Shown here one piece after another: positions 54,971-63,169 of a stretch of DNA of 64,000 nucleotides (position 1 is its first letter; every line of letters begins with the position of its first letter). The notes beneath the pieces were generated by a model, which was not told the origin of the DNA, made no database searches, and worked only from the letters and a program-made list of their open reading frames with translations. This DNA is from Roseateles violae (lineage in GTDB: Bacteria > Pseudomonadota > Gammaproteobacteria > Burkholderiales > Burkholderiaceae_C), in NCBI RefSeq assembly GCF_030410485.1, contig NZ_JAUHHC010000002.1, forward strand, positions 310,001 to 374,000, given 5' to 3'. The position numbers and the translations under genes are program-made.

Positions 54971-55687
54971 TTAATCAAGTCGGAGCTCGTCTGGCTTGTA
55001 CAAAAGCGACAACTGGCCTTCGCCACGCGCGACCTGCGCCGGCGTCCGGCCGATGAAGTGCTGCATGGAGCGGCTCAGGTGGGCTTGGTCGAAGTACCCC
55101 ATATCGTGGACGACCTGGAGGATGGGCAGGCCGTTTTGCAGGCAGTAGGCGGCTCGGCGCGCGCGTTCGATCTGGCGTGCCGTGACCTGGGTGATTCCGG
55201 AGGCTCGCAGGAAATGCCGCTGCTCGGTGCGCCGGCTGCTTGAGCCTGGGCGGCGTTCGAGCGCAGACCGGACATAGGGATCCGACGCCAACAGGCCTTT
55301 GCTGCGCAGGCGTTCCACAAACACGTCTGCGTTGTCGAACGATGGATATTCCCAGGCCGAACCCGCAAGCCAGAACGATAGTCCGGACAGATCGGGCAGC
55401 GTCGAGTCGTTCCGATCGCGCAGCGCTCGGTTGGGGAACTCGGGCATGAAGCTGCCCAGCCTGAAGTGAATGCCGATCCACTCGCCGTCGGGCGGGCACT
55501 CGGCCACCGATGCCCGGGTCTCCGGACCGCGCACGGTCATGAAGACCCTGCCATTCACACGCGACACGACCATGACCCAGTTGCAGCTGGCCATGGAGTG
55601 AAAGGACCCCGCCTGTTCGCTGCGGCTGCGCCATACCCGCTCCACCAAAGGAGAGTCCGAGGGGCGGTCCTCAAAGGCGATCAACAT
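54971..55687 (-). CDS. AraC-family transcriptional regulator
   Basis: 238 residues from ATG 55687 (longer in-frame frames lack support). The N-terminal ligand domain has WVMVVSRVNGRVFMTVRGPE. The C-terminal double HTH is clear: LRASGITQVTARQIERARRAAYCLQNGLPILQVVHDMGYFDQAHLSRSMQHFIGRTPAQV (quoted in part). It likely controls itself and the DoxX/DUF4287 genes 35 bp downstream. Confidence 0.88.
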   Translation of the reverse strand: MLIAFEDRPSDSPLVERVWRSRSEQAGSFHSMASCNWVMVVSRVNGRVFMTVRGPETRASVAECPPDGEWIGIHFRLGSFMPEFPNRALRDRNDSTLPDLSGLSFWLAGSAWEYPSFDNADVFVERLRSKGLLASDPYVRSALERRPGSSSRRTEQRHFLRASGITQVTARQIERARRAAYCLQNGLPILQVVHDMGYFDQAHLSRSMQHFIGRTPAQVARGEGQLSLLYKPDELRLD

Positions 55688-55832
55688 CTTGTCTGTCCGC
55701 TCGACTTGCCTGCGAGAGGGCCAGCATAGTCGCTTGCTCAGCGCCTGCAATCGCAAGCCCGCGTCGCCCGGGGCCGCTGCCTGCGGCCGCTGGCCTTGTC
55801 GATGCCCGCGCACATCGGCTTGCACCGCAAGC

Positions 55833-57437
55833 CTAGGCCGCTGCCGGATGCGCCTCGACCAGATTTTCGTGGGGCGCAGGCTGCGGCGGTGCCAGCGCGG
55901 CGAAACGGCCGCTCAGCAGCAGCACGACGGCAAAGCCCAGATAGCTCGCCGCCACCGCGGGGCTCTGGCCCACGCCGATCTGCTCGCCGTGCATGAAGCC
56001 CAGGAAGCTCAGCACGGCGCCGGCCGCGGCAAAGGCGGCGGCCTTGCTCAGCTGGCGGTCGATGATGCAGACCGCGATGGCGCCCAGCACCAGGCCGCCG
56101 AGGATGGCGCCGCCGCCCAGCACCTCGAGCCCGTGGTACAGCACCCCGGTCTGCCCGAGCTTGTCGAGGCCGACGGCGGCGGCGCTGGTGCCGGCCGCGC
56201 CCAGCGCGTTGTCGATCTGCAGCTTGCCCCAGGCGGCCAGGTGCGGCATGAAGGCCAGGATGACGGCCGGCGCGTGGCTGCGCGGCGTCTCCTGGAAGGC
56301 CTGCGCGCCTATCAGCATGCCGATGTAGAGCAGGATGGGCGAGATCGCCACCACCGGAATCAGCGAGGTCATCGCCGAGATGATGCCCAGCCAGCACATC
56401 AGCAGCACGACGATGCCGGTGGCGGCCGAATAGCCGATGCGCCCGCCCATGGCCTTCCAGCCCGGATGGCCGATGTAGACGGCGTTGATGAAGGGATTGC
56501 CCATCAGGCAGCCGACCAGGCTCACCACGCCGTCGGCGCTCAGCACGCGCGTGGTCGGGAAGCTGTCGCCGCCGGCCGCGGCACTTTCCACATTGTCCAT
56601 CGCCTCCACGAGGTCGTAGATGCCGAAGGGAATGGCGGTGACGAGGATCACGGACAGGAACTCGAAACCCGAGAACACATGGCCGACGGCCGGCAGCGGC
56701 ACGGAGAAGCCGAAGTTGGTGAAGGAGGCCGTCAGCGCGGCCAGGCTCATGCCGCCTATGGAAAAGCCCAGGGCCGCCGAGCCCCAGGCGATGAGGCAGC
56801 CCAGGGCAATGGCCACCAGGCCGGCCGGGATGCCGCGGAACCAGCGCACGCCGCCGAACCAGCTGACCAGGATGATGGAAAAGCACACCAGGCCCAGCAG
56901 CGGCGTCATGAACATTTCCAGCGCCGGGCGCAGGGCGATGAAGGCGATGGACACGCCGGCCAGCGTGCCGAGCAGGGCGGCACGCGGCGTGATGCGGCGG
57001 ATCAGCGGCGCGACGAAGCCGCCGGCCATCAGCACGAAGCTCTGCACGAAGACCCAGGTCAGGCCCGCCTCCCAGCCCTTGACCGGATCACCGGTCTTCA
57101 GCGTGATCGGCAGCATGATGACGAAGACCACGACGAACATATGCGGCACGCTGATGCCCGAGGGTAGGGCGCAGACGTCATCGCGACCGCTGTCGCGGGC
57201 GAGCTTGTAGGCCAGCCAGGCGTAGTAGAGCGTGGACAGGCACATCATCAGCCCGGCGGCCGGCAGGATGCGGCCGAACACCAGCTCGTCCGGCATCTTC
57301 AGCACGAAGCGCAGCAGCCCGGTCAGCACCAGCAGGTTGACGAGGATGTTGGTGCCGAAGCCGAAGAAGGCGTTCCAGTCGCCGGGCACCCAGATCCTGG
57401 GCAACTGGGACGAGGTGGGAGACGTGGTCGTCGTCAT
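55833..57437 (-). CDS. NCS2-family (xanthine/uracil-type) permease
   Basis: 534 residues from ATG 57437 (CAGGAG upstream). Around 13-14 TM helices. Markers include FGFGTNILVNLLVLTGLLRF at the start, CALPSGISVPHMFVVVFVIMLP, GVSIAFIALRPALEMF, and GNPFINAVYIGHPGWKAMGG. The subgroup is distinct from UraA/XanQ and co-occurs with amidohydrolase clusters. It would bring a nucleobase-like or ureido compound (here perhaps cyanurate or biuret) across the inner membrane. Same strand as the cysteine hydrolase, 38 bp downstream of it. Confidence 0.85.
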   Translation of the reverse strand: MTTTTSPTSSQLPRIWVPGDWNAFFGFGTNILVNLLVLTGLLRFVLKMPDELVFGRILPAAGLMMCLSTLYYAWLAYKLARDSGRDDVCALPSGISVPHMFVVVFVIMLPITLKTGDPVKGWEAGLTWVFVQSFVLMAGGFVAPLIRRITPRAALLGTLAGVSIAFIALRPALEMFMTPLLGLVCFSIILVSWFGGVRWFRGIPAGLVAIALGCLIAWGSAALGFSIGGMSLAALTASFTNFGFSVPLPAVGHVFSGFEFLSVILVTAIPFGIYDLVEAMDNVESAAAGGDSFPTTRVLSADGVVSLVGCLMGNPFINAVYIGHPGWKAMGGRIGYSAATGIVVLLMCWLGIISAMTSLIPVVAISPILLYIGMLIGAQAFQETPRSHAPAVILAFMPHLAAWGKLQIDNALGAAGTSAAAVGLDKLGQTGVLYHGLEVLGGGAILGGLVLGAIAVCIIDRQLSKAAAFAAAGAVLSFLGFMHGEQIGVGQSPAVAASYLGFAVVLLLSGRFAALAPPQPAPHENLVEAHPAAA

Positions 57438-57475
57438 GGTCGCTCCTGCGTGGTTGGTGGCGTAGGCATAAAAAG

Positions 57476-58159
57476 TTAGTGCGACCCTGCGCTCAAGCCG
57501 GCGAGCACGCGCTCCGAATCGCTGACCCAGCCGAAGATGCCGCCCTGCGCGGCGATCATGCGCAGGCCGGCCTCGTGGAACTCGGGGAAGTAGGAGGCGC
57601 AGCAATCGCCGGGCACCAGGCAGCGGTAGCCGCGGTCATTGGCCTCGCGCACGGTGGTGTGCACGCAGACCTCCGTCGTCACGCCGCAGACGATCAGCGT
57701 TTCGATGCCGCGGTGCTGCAGCACGGCGCCGAGATCGGTGGCATAGAAAGCGCCCTTGCCGGGCTTGTCGATCACCGGCTCGCCGTCCAGCGGGCGCAGC
57801 TCCGGGATCAGTTCATGGCCCGGCTCGCCGCGCACGAGGATGCGTCCCATCGGGCCGGCGGCACCAATGCGCAGGCTCGGCGCCCCGCGTTCGAGCTTAG
57901 CGGGCGGCGCATCGCTGAGGTCGGGCCGGTGGCCTTCGCGGGTATGAATCACCAGCATGCCCGCCTGCCGCGCGCCGGCCAGCAGCGCCTGGCAGGGGGC
58001 GATGGCCGCGCGCAGCAGGGACACGTCGTTGCCCAGGCTTTCACCGAAGCCGCCGGGCTCGATGAAGTCGCGCTGCATGTCGATGATCACGACGGCCGTG
58101 CGCGCCGGGTCCAGCGTCAGCGGCTGGGGCAGGGCGTCGACGGTGATGCGCGTGGACAT
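57476..58159 (-). CDS. Isochorismatase-fold cysteine hydrolase (biuret hydrolase-like)
   Basis: 227 residues, ATG 58159; AAGGAG lies 12 bases upstream. The catalytic triad is visible: Asp27 ([10 protein letters not shown]), Lys132 (IDKPGKGAF) and Cys165 ([12 protein letters not shown]), with the cis-peptide Gly-Val-Thr. Neighbours are an NCS2 permease, allophanate hydrolase and AtzEG, so biuret amidohydrolase (biuret to allophanate plus ammonia) is the best guess; ureidoacrylate or other amidases share the fold. Expressed divergently from atzF. Confidence 0.78.
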   Translation of the reverse strand: MSTRITVDALPQPLTLDPARTAVVIIDMQRDFIEPGGFGESLGNDVSLLRAAIAPCQALLAGARQAGMLVIHTREGHRPDLSDAPPAKLERGAPSLRIGAAGPMGRILVRGEPGHELIPELRPLDGEPVIDKPGKGAFYATDLGAVLQHRGIETLIVCGVTTEVCVHTTVREANDRGYRCLVPGDCCASYFPEFHEAGLRMIAAQGGIFGWVSDSERVLAGLSAGSH

Positions 58160-58231
58160 GGCGGCATGCACTCCTTGCAGGGGCTTCCCGTATCGACTTG
58201 GGGCGTGGGTTCCCCAGATTGATGCACACCC

Positions 58232-58245
58232 ACTGGTATTCCAGT
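58232..58245. promoter_or_regulatory. Candidate GntR-type operator (upstream copy)
   Basis: ACTGGTATTCCAGT: 5-bp arms ACTGG/CCAGT around TATT (12 of 14 positions symmetric). It lies 73 bp upstream of the cysteine hydrolase start in the divergent promoter. Pattern is compatible with FCD/GntR sites; weaker than the copy at 58409. Confidence 0.4.
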
Positions 58246-58408
58246 TAGCTGACAAGCTGACAGCAAGAAGCAAGCCATCGACGGCAGCGACAGCCGGACA
58301 CCGGACCGCCACTGAGGGGCGCGGTCGTGTGCGGCTCGATCACCGGCTGCAGGCGGATTGGTGCGCATCGTGACGCCCGAGCTGGCACGGTTGATGCTCA
58401 CATCCCAG

Positions 58409-58420
58409 CTTGTATACAAG
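58409..58420. promoter_or_regulatory. Perfect palindrome CTTGTATACAAG, likely GntR/FCD operator
   Basis: A 12-bp perfect palindrome with the GTATAC core characteristic of FadR/VanR-subfamily GntR operators. It sits 10 bp before the atzF start codon, where binding would block translation entry or initiation. No GntR gene is in the window; the regulator probably lies beyond the right edge. Confidence 0.62.
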
Positions 58421-58430
58421 AAAGTGCACC

Positions 58431-60248
58431 ATGGACGAGCAGACACTCCACACCCTCGGTGACTGGCGGCAGGCCTACCTCGGCGGCGCTGCCCCGCGCG
58501 CGCTGCTGGAAGCCCGCGTCGCGCGGCTGGGCCGGGCGGTGGATGCGGTCTGGATCCACCGCGCCAGTGCGGCGGAACTGGAGGCCCAGCTCGCGGCGCT
58601 CGAAGCGCGCGAGGCCGTGGCAGCCGATCGCGCGGCGCTGCTGGCGGCCTTGCCGCTGTTCGGCGTGCCCTTTGCGGTGAAGGACAACATCGATGTGGCG
58701 GGCATGCCCACCACGGCGGCCTGCCCGGCTTTTGCGCGTACGCCGCAATCCAGTGCGCATGCGGTGCAACGCCTGCTCGATGCCGGCGCGGTGTGCCTGG
58801 GCAAGACCAATCTCGACCAGTTCGCCACCGGCTTGGTCGGCGCGCGCTCGCCCTACGGCCGGCCGAGCAGCGCTTTCGATGCGCAGCGGGTCAGCGGCGG
58901 TTCCAGTTCGGGCTCCGCACTGGCCGTGGCGCGGGCGGAAGTGGCCTTCTCGCTGGGCACCGACACGGCCGGCTCGGGCCGGGTGCCCGCCGGCTTCAAC
59001 AATGTCGTCGGCCTCAAGCCCACGCCCGGTCGGGTCGGTACGAGCGGCGTGCTGCCGGCCTGCCGCACGCTGGACTGCGTCTCGGTGTTCGCACTGACGG
59101 TCGAGGATGCCGCCAGCGTGCTCGCCCTGATCGAAGGCCCGGATGCGCAAGACGCCTACAGCGCCTTCGCGCCGGGCCCGGCACGCCTGCCGGCGCGGCC
59201 GCTGTGCATCGGCGTGCCGCAGAGCGCAGAGCTCGACGCCGAGTACGCCGCGGCCTGGCCGCAGGCGCTGGCCCAGGCCCGCTCGCTGGGCCACGAGATC
59301 GTCCCGCTGGACTTCGCAGCGCTGCACGCGGTGGCCGATCTGCTCTACAACGGCCCCTGGGTCGCCGAGCGCCATGCCGTCGTGCAAGCCTTGCTGGAGA
59401 GCGCGCCCGAGGCGCTCGACCCGACCGTGCGCCGCGTCATCGAGGGCGCGTTGGGGCGCACGGCCACCGACACCTTCCGGGCCCAGTACGCGCTGCGCGA
59501 AGCGCAGCGGGACCTGGCGGCCTTGTGGAAGGATGTCGACCTCCTGATGGTGCCGACCACCCCGGGTCACCCGCGCTTCGCCGCGCTGGATGCCGACCCG
59601 GTCGGCGTCAACGCCCGCCTGGGCCGCTACACCAACTTCGTCAATCTGCTCGGCTGGTGCGCGCTGGCCCTGCCCGCCGGCTTCACCGCGGAGGGCCTGC
59701 CTTTCGGCATCACCTTCATCGGCCCGGGTCAGGCCGATGCCGCGCTGGCCCGTTTCGGCCTGGCCTGGCAGGCCGCGGTTGCATTGCCGCTGGGCGCCAC
59801 CGATGCACGCCCGCTCGCAAGTCAGCCGGCGCTGCGCTGGCCGGCCAGCGCGCCGACCTTGCCGCTGGCCGTGGTCGGCGCCCATCTGTCTGGCATGCCG
59901 CTCAACGGCCAATTGACATCCCGCGGTGCGACCTTGCGCGAGGCCACGACCACCGCGCCCTGCTACCGCCTGCACGCGCTGGCCGGCACCGTGCCGCCCA
60001 AGCCCGGCCTGCAGCGTGTGGCGGCGGGCGGGGGCGCGGCCATCGCCATCGAGATCTGGGACGTGCCGCTGGCCGAGATCGGCTCGCTGCTAGCCCTGAT
60101 TCCCGCGCCGCTGGGCCTGGGCAGCCTGCTGCTGGCCGATGGCCGCAGCGTGCACGGCTTCATCTGCGAAGGCCACGCGCTGGCCGACGCCACCGACATC
60201 ACCGACTTCGGCGCTTGGCGTGCCTATATGGCCGCCCGCCAGGTCTGA
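58431..60248 (+). CDS. atzF: Allophanate hydrolase (AtzF)
   Basis: 605 residues from ATG 58431. An amidase-signature domain (1-440) has Lys84 (AVKDNIDV), cis-Ser158 in RVSGGSSSGSA and nucleophile Ser182 (GTDTAGSGR), correctly spaced. The C-terminal domain (about 460-605; LPLAVVGAHLSGMPLNGQL, PAPLGLGSLLLADGRSVHGFICE) is the AtzF-specific decarboxylating/condensing half. It converts allophanate to ammonia and CO2, the last step of urea/biuret/cyanurate breakdown. The gene is divergent from the cysteine hydrolase and heads the transporter operon, 28 bp before the binding protein. Confidence 0.94.
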   Translation: MDEQTLHTLGDWRQAYLGGAAPRALLEARVARLGRAVDAVWIHRASAAELEAQLAALEAREAVAADRAALLAALPLFGVPFAVKDNIDVAGMPTTAACPAFARTPQSSAHAVQRLLDAGAVCLGKTNLDQFATGLVGARSPYGRPSSAFDAQRVSGGSSSGSALAVARAEVAFSLGTDTAGSGRVPAGFNNVVGLKPTPGRVGTSGVLPACRTLDCVSVFALTVEDAASVLALIEGPDAQDAYSAFAPGPARLPARPLCIGVPQSAELDAEYAAAWPQALAQARSLGHEIVPLDFAALHAVADLLYNGPWVAERHAVVQALLESAPEALDPTVRRVIEGALGRTATDTFRAQYALREAQRDLAALWKDVDLLMVPTTPGHPRFAALDADPVGVNARLGRYTNFVNLLGWCALALPAGFTAEGLPFGITFIGPGQADAALARFGLAWQAAVALPLGATDARPLASQPALRWPASAPTLPLAVVGAHLSGMPLNGQLTSRGATLREATTTAPCYRLHALAGTVPPKPGLQRVAAGGGAAIAIEIWDVPLAEIGSLLALIPAPLGLGSLLLADGRSVHGFICEGHALADATDITDFGAWRAYMAARQV

Positions 60249-60276
60249 ACTTCATCCAACCCGAGGAGCACAGGAC

Positions 60277-61284
60277 ATGAGCACCGATTCCAAGCCCAAG
60301 CGCGATACGCTGCGCCGCCGTCACTTGCTCGGCGCGGCCGCCGCCGCCGCCGCGACGCTGGGCGCGCCGGCCTTCGTGCGCGCCCAGTCCGGCAGCAAGA
60401 TCCGCATCGGCTACTGGCCGGTGGCCGCCGGCCTGCCTTTCTATGCCGCGGTGGAGAAGGGTTACTTCAAGGACGCGGGTCTGGACGTCGAGGCGATCAA
60501 GTTCGCCGGCGCCCAGCAGGTGATGGAGGCCATGCTGTCCGGCCGCTGCGACGGCAGCTCCAACGGCACCGGATCCGGCAACCTCGGCGTCGGCGAGATC
60601 GCCTCGCCGGGCCTGTTCAAGATCATCGCCACCAACCCCAGCAACGCCACCTATGTGCTCGACCAGTTCCTCGTGCCCAAGGACAGCCCGGTCAAGAGCA
60701 TCGCCGAGCTGAAGGGCAAGCGCGTGGCCAGCGGCCCGGGCATCCAGAACAAGACCTTGGCGCAGACCGTGCTGGAGCGAGCCGGCGCCAGTGGCACCAG
60801 CGTCACCGAGCTGCCCATCGGGCAGCATGTGGCAGCGCTCGCGGCGGGCCAAGTCGACGCGGTCTACACGCTGGAGCCGACCGGCACGGTCGGCCGGCTC
60901 AACGGCACGACGCGGCTCTTGGAGGCCGGCGTGATCGCCAAGTACATCCTCGGCGATCCGCAGGCGCCCTGGCACGGCGGCGCCGCCACGCTGACCACCG
61001 AGTTCATCAAGAAGAACCCCGAGCTCACGCGCAAGTACATCGCCGCCTATGCGCGCGGCATCGAGCTGGTGCGCAAGGACCCGGCCGAGGCGCGCAAATA
61101 CCTGAAGGGCTACACCGCCATCGACGGCCCGCTGACCGGCGAGGTGCCGCTGGCCTCCTACATGCTCTACAGCGAATTCAAGCCCGCGGATGTTGCGGCC
61201 TTCCAGAAGTTCTTCGACCTCTTCACCGAGAAGGGCGTGTTCGAGAAGAAGCTGGACGTGCAGTCGCTGCTCTTCAAGGCCTGA
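60277..61284 (+). CDS. ABC transporter substrate-binding protein (NrtA/SsuA/TauA type), Tat-exported
   Basis: 335 residues from ATG 60277 with GAGGAGC upstream. The leader has a twin-arginine motif (RRRHLLGAAAA) and cleaves near AFVRAQ. The mature protein follows the nitrate/sulfonate/taurine fold: IRIGYWPVAAGLPFYAAVEKGYFKDAGLDVEAIKF, then SGRCDGSSNGTGSGNLG and IGQHVAALAAGQVDAVYTLEP. It feeds the permease and ATPase encoded next; the ligand is presumably biuret, carboxybiuret or cyanurate, judged only by neighbours. Confidence 0.92.
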   Translation: MSTDSKPKRDTLRRRHLLGAAAAAAATLGAPAFVRAQSGSKIRIGYWPVAAGLPFYAAVEKGYFKDAGLDVEAIKFAGAQQVMEAMLSGRCDGSSNGTGSGNLGVGEIASPGLFKIIATNPSNATYVLDQFLVPKDSPVKSIAELKGKRVASGPGIQNKTLAQTVLERAGASGTSVTELPIGQHVAALAAGQVDAVYTLEPTGTVGRLNGTTRLLEAGVIAKYILGDPQAPWHGGAATLTTEFIKKNPELTRKYIAAYARGIELVRKDPAEARKYLKGYTAIDGPLTGEVPLASYMLYSEFKPADVAAFQKFFDLFTEKGVFEKKLDVQSLLFKA

Positions 61285-61287
61285 GCA

Positions 61288-62127
61288 ATGGACGCCCTGA
61301 GTACCTCACCGGCCGCCGCCGCCAAGCCCTGGCAGCCGGGCGGCACGACGGCAGCGCGTGCCGCCGCGCGCGGCTTTGACGGCAAGCGGATGCTGCCCTT
61401 CATCGGGCCGCTGATCCTCTTCCTGATCTGGGATCTGGTCGTGCGCTTCGGCCTGATCCGGCCCATCCTGCTGCCGCCGCCCTTGGCCACTCTGGGAACG
61501 CTGATCGGTGGCCTGGCAGGCGGGCCCTTGCTGCTCGACTTTGCCGTCACCGTCTGGCGCACGGTGCAGGCCTTTCTGATCGCCGCCGTGATCGGGGTGC
61601 CGCTGGGCGTGCTGCTGGGCAGCAACGAGCGGGCCTATCGCAGCGTCGAGTTCCTGATCGACTTCTTCCGCTCGACGCCGTCCTCGGCGCTGATCCCGCT
61701 GTTCCTGCTGATCTTCGGCGTGTCCGACATCAACAAGGTCGCCATCGCCGCCTTCGGCGCGCTGCTGATCGTCGTCTTCAACAGCGCCTATGGCGTGATC
61801 AACGCGCGCAAGCAGCGCGTGATGGCCGCCAAGGTGATGGGCGCCTCGCGCTGGCAGATCTTCAAGGACGTGCTGGTCTGGGAGAGCCTGCAGCCCAGCT
61901 TCGTCGGCCTGCGCTCGGCGGTGTCCATGGCCCTGGTGATCGTGGTCGTGGCCGAGATGTTCATCGGCTCGGACAACGGCCTGGGTCACCGCATCATCGA
62001 TGCCCAGCAGGTGCTCAACGTGAAGACCATGTACGCCGCCATCCTCGCGGCCGGCATCCTCGGCTATCTGCTGAACAACCTGTTCCTGCTGCTCGAGCGC
62101 AGGATCGTCCACTGGAGCGGGAGGTAA
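61288..62127 (+). CDS. ABC transporter permease (SsuC/TauC type)
   Basis: 279 residues, six TM helices. The EAA loop MAAKVMGASRWQIFKDVLVWESLQP is complete. Starts 3 bp after the binding-protein stop and ends 5 bp before the ATPase. Part of the same importer. Confidence 0.93.
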   Translation: MDALSTSPAAAAKPWQPGGTTAARAAARGFDGKRMLPFIGPLILFLIWDLVVRFGLIRPILLPPPLATLGTLIGGLAGGPLLLDFAVTVWRTVQAFLIAAVIGVPLGVLLGSNERAYRSVEFLIDFFRSTPSSALIPLFLLIFGVSDINKVAIAAFGALLIVVFNSAYGVINARKQRVMAAKVMGASRWQIFKDVLVWESLQPSFVGLRSAVSMALVIVVVAEMFIGSDNGLGHRIIDAQQVLNVKTMYAAILAAGILGYLLNNLFLLLERRIVHWSGR

Positions 62128-62132
62128 GCCCC

Positions 62133-62960
62133 ATGTCCGCCGTCCTCAATGTCCCCACCGGTCTCGTCGCCGACGTGCCGCAGCGGGCCTTTCGCCCCGG
62201 CCCGGCCGGCACCCACATCACCATCCGCGGCCTGACGAAGTACTTCGCCGGCTGGCCGCTCTACGAGAACTTCGACCTCGACATCCCCAAGCACAAGATC
62301 GTCTCCGTCTTCGGCCCCAATGGCTGCGGCAAGAGCAGCTTGATCAATATGATCGCCGGCCTGATCCCGATCGACTCGGGCCAGATCCTGTTCGACGGCA
62401 AGAGCCTGAAGGACACCAAGATCGGCTATGTGTTCCAGAACTACCGCGAGGCCATGTTCCCGTGGATGCGGACCATCGACAACATCGCCTACCCGCTCAA
62501 GCTCGAGGGCCGCAGCAAGGCGGAGGTGGACCGGCGCATGGCCGAGCTGGTCGAGTCATTCGACGTCAAGTTCGACCTGAACCGCTACCCCTACGAACTC
62601 AGCGGCGGCCAGCAGCAGACCGCCTCCATCATGCGCGCGCTGGCGCCGGGACCCGAGGTGCTCTTTCTGGACGAGCCCTTCTCGGCGCTGGACTTCGAGA
62701 TGACGCTGTTCATCCGCGAGAAGCTGCAGGAGGTCTTCATGCAGACCGGCACGACCATGCTGCTGGTCTCGCACGATCTCGAGGAAGCCGTCTACCTGGC
62801 CGACGAGGTGCTGCTGCTGAGCAAGCGCCCGACCAAGGTAGCCGAGATCCTGCCCTACGCCGACCCGCGACCGCGCACGCTGGCCACGCTGTCCGAGCCC
62901 AGCTTCGTCAGCACCAAGAAACTGAGCCTGGAGATCTTCCAGCGCGAGGTGCGCCGATGA
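62133..62960 (+). CDS. ABC transporter ATPase (SsuB/TauB type)
   Basis: 275 residues. Walker A FGPNGCGKSSLI, Q-loop in YVFQNYREAMFPW, signature LSGGQQQ, Walker B VLFLDEPFSALD and H-loop SHDLEEAVYLADEV are all intact. Its stop overlaps the AtzG start (ATGA), so uptake and hydrolysis genes are tied in translation. Confidence 0.95.
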   Translation: MSAVLNVPTGLVADVPQRAFRPGPAGTHITIRGLTKYFAGWPLYENFDLDIPKHKIVSVFGPNGCGKSSLINMIAGLIPIDSGQILFDGKSLKDTKIGYVFQNYREAMFPWMRTIDNIAYPLKLEGRSKAEVDRRMAELVESFDVKFDLNRYPYELSGGQQQTASIMRALAPGPEVLFLDEPFSALDFEMTLFIREKLQEVFMQTGTTMLLVSHDLEEAVYLADEVLLLSKRPTKVAEILPYADPRPRTLATLSEPSFVSTKKLSLEIFQREVRR

Positions 62961-63169
62961 ATGCCGTCGAGATCGAGCGCTATGTGGACGCCAGCGCCGC
63001 GCTGTTGGCCTTGCCGCTGGCGCCCGAGCACCGGCCGGGCGTGCTGCGCTATTTCGCGCTGGCCGCCGAGATGGCGGCCTTGGTCAACGGCCTGCCGCTG
63101 GGCGTGGAGGACGAGCCGGCGGAGTGCTTCGTGCCCATAGTGCCGGCCGAGCGGGAAGGGCGCCGATGA
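62957..63169 (+). CDS. atzG: AtzG-like small subunit (DUF4089) of the carboxybiuret hydrolase
   Basis: 70 residues, ATG 62957 in a 4-bp overlap with the ATPase. VEIERYVDASAALLALPLAPEHRPGV followed by RYFALAAEMAALVNGLPL is the AtzG pattern, a helical stabilising subunit bound to AtzE. The AtzE start overlaps its stop by 4 bp, which keeps the two subunits in equal amounts. Confidence 0.9.
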   Translation: MNAVEIERYVDASAALLALPLAPEHRPGVLRYFALAAEMAALVNGLPLGVEDEPAECFVPIVPAEREGRR

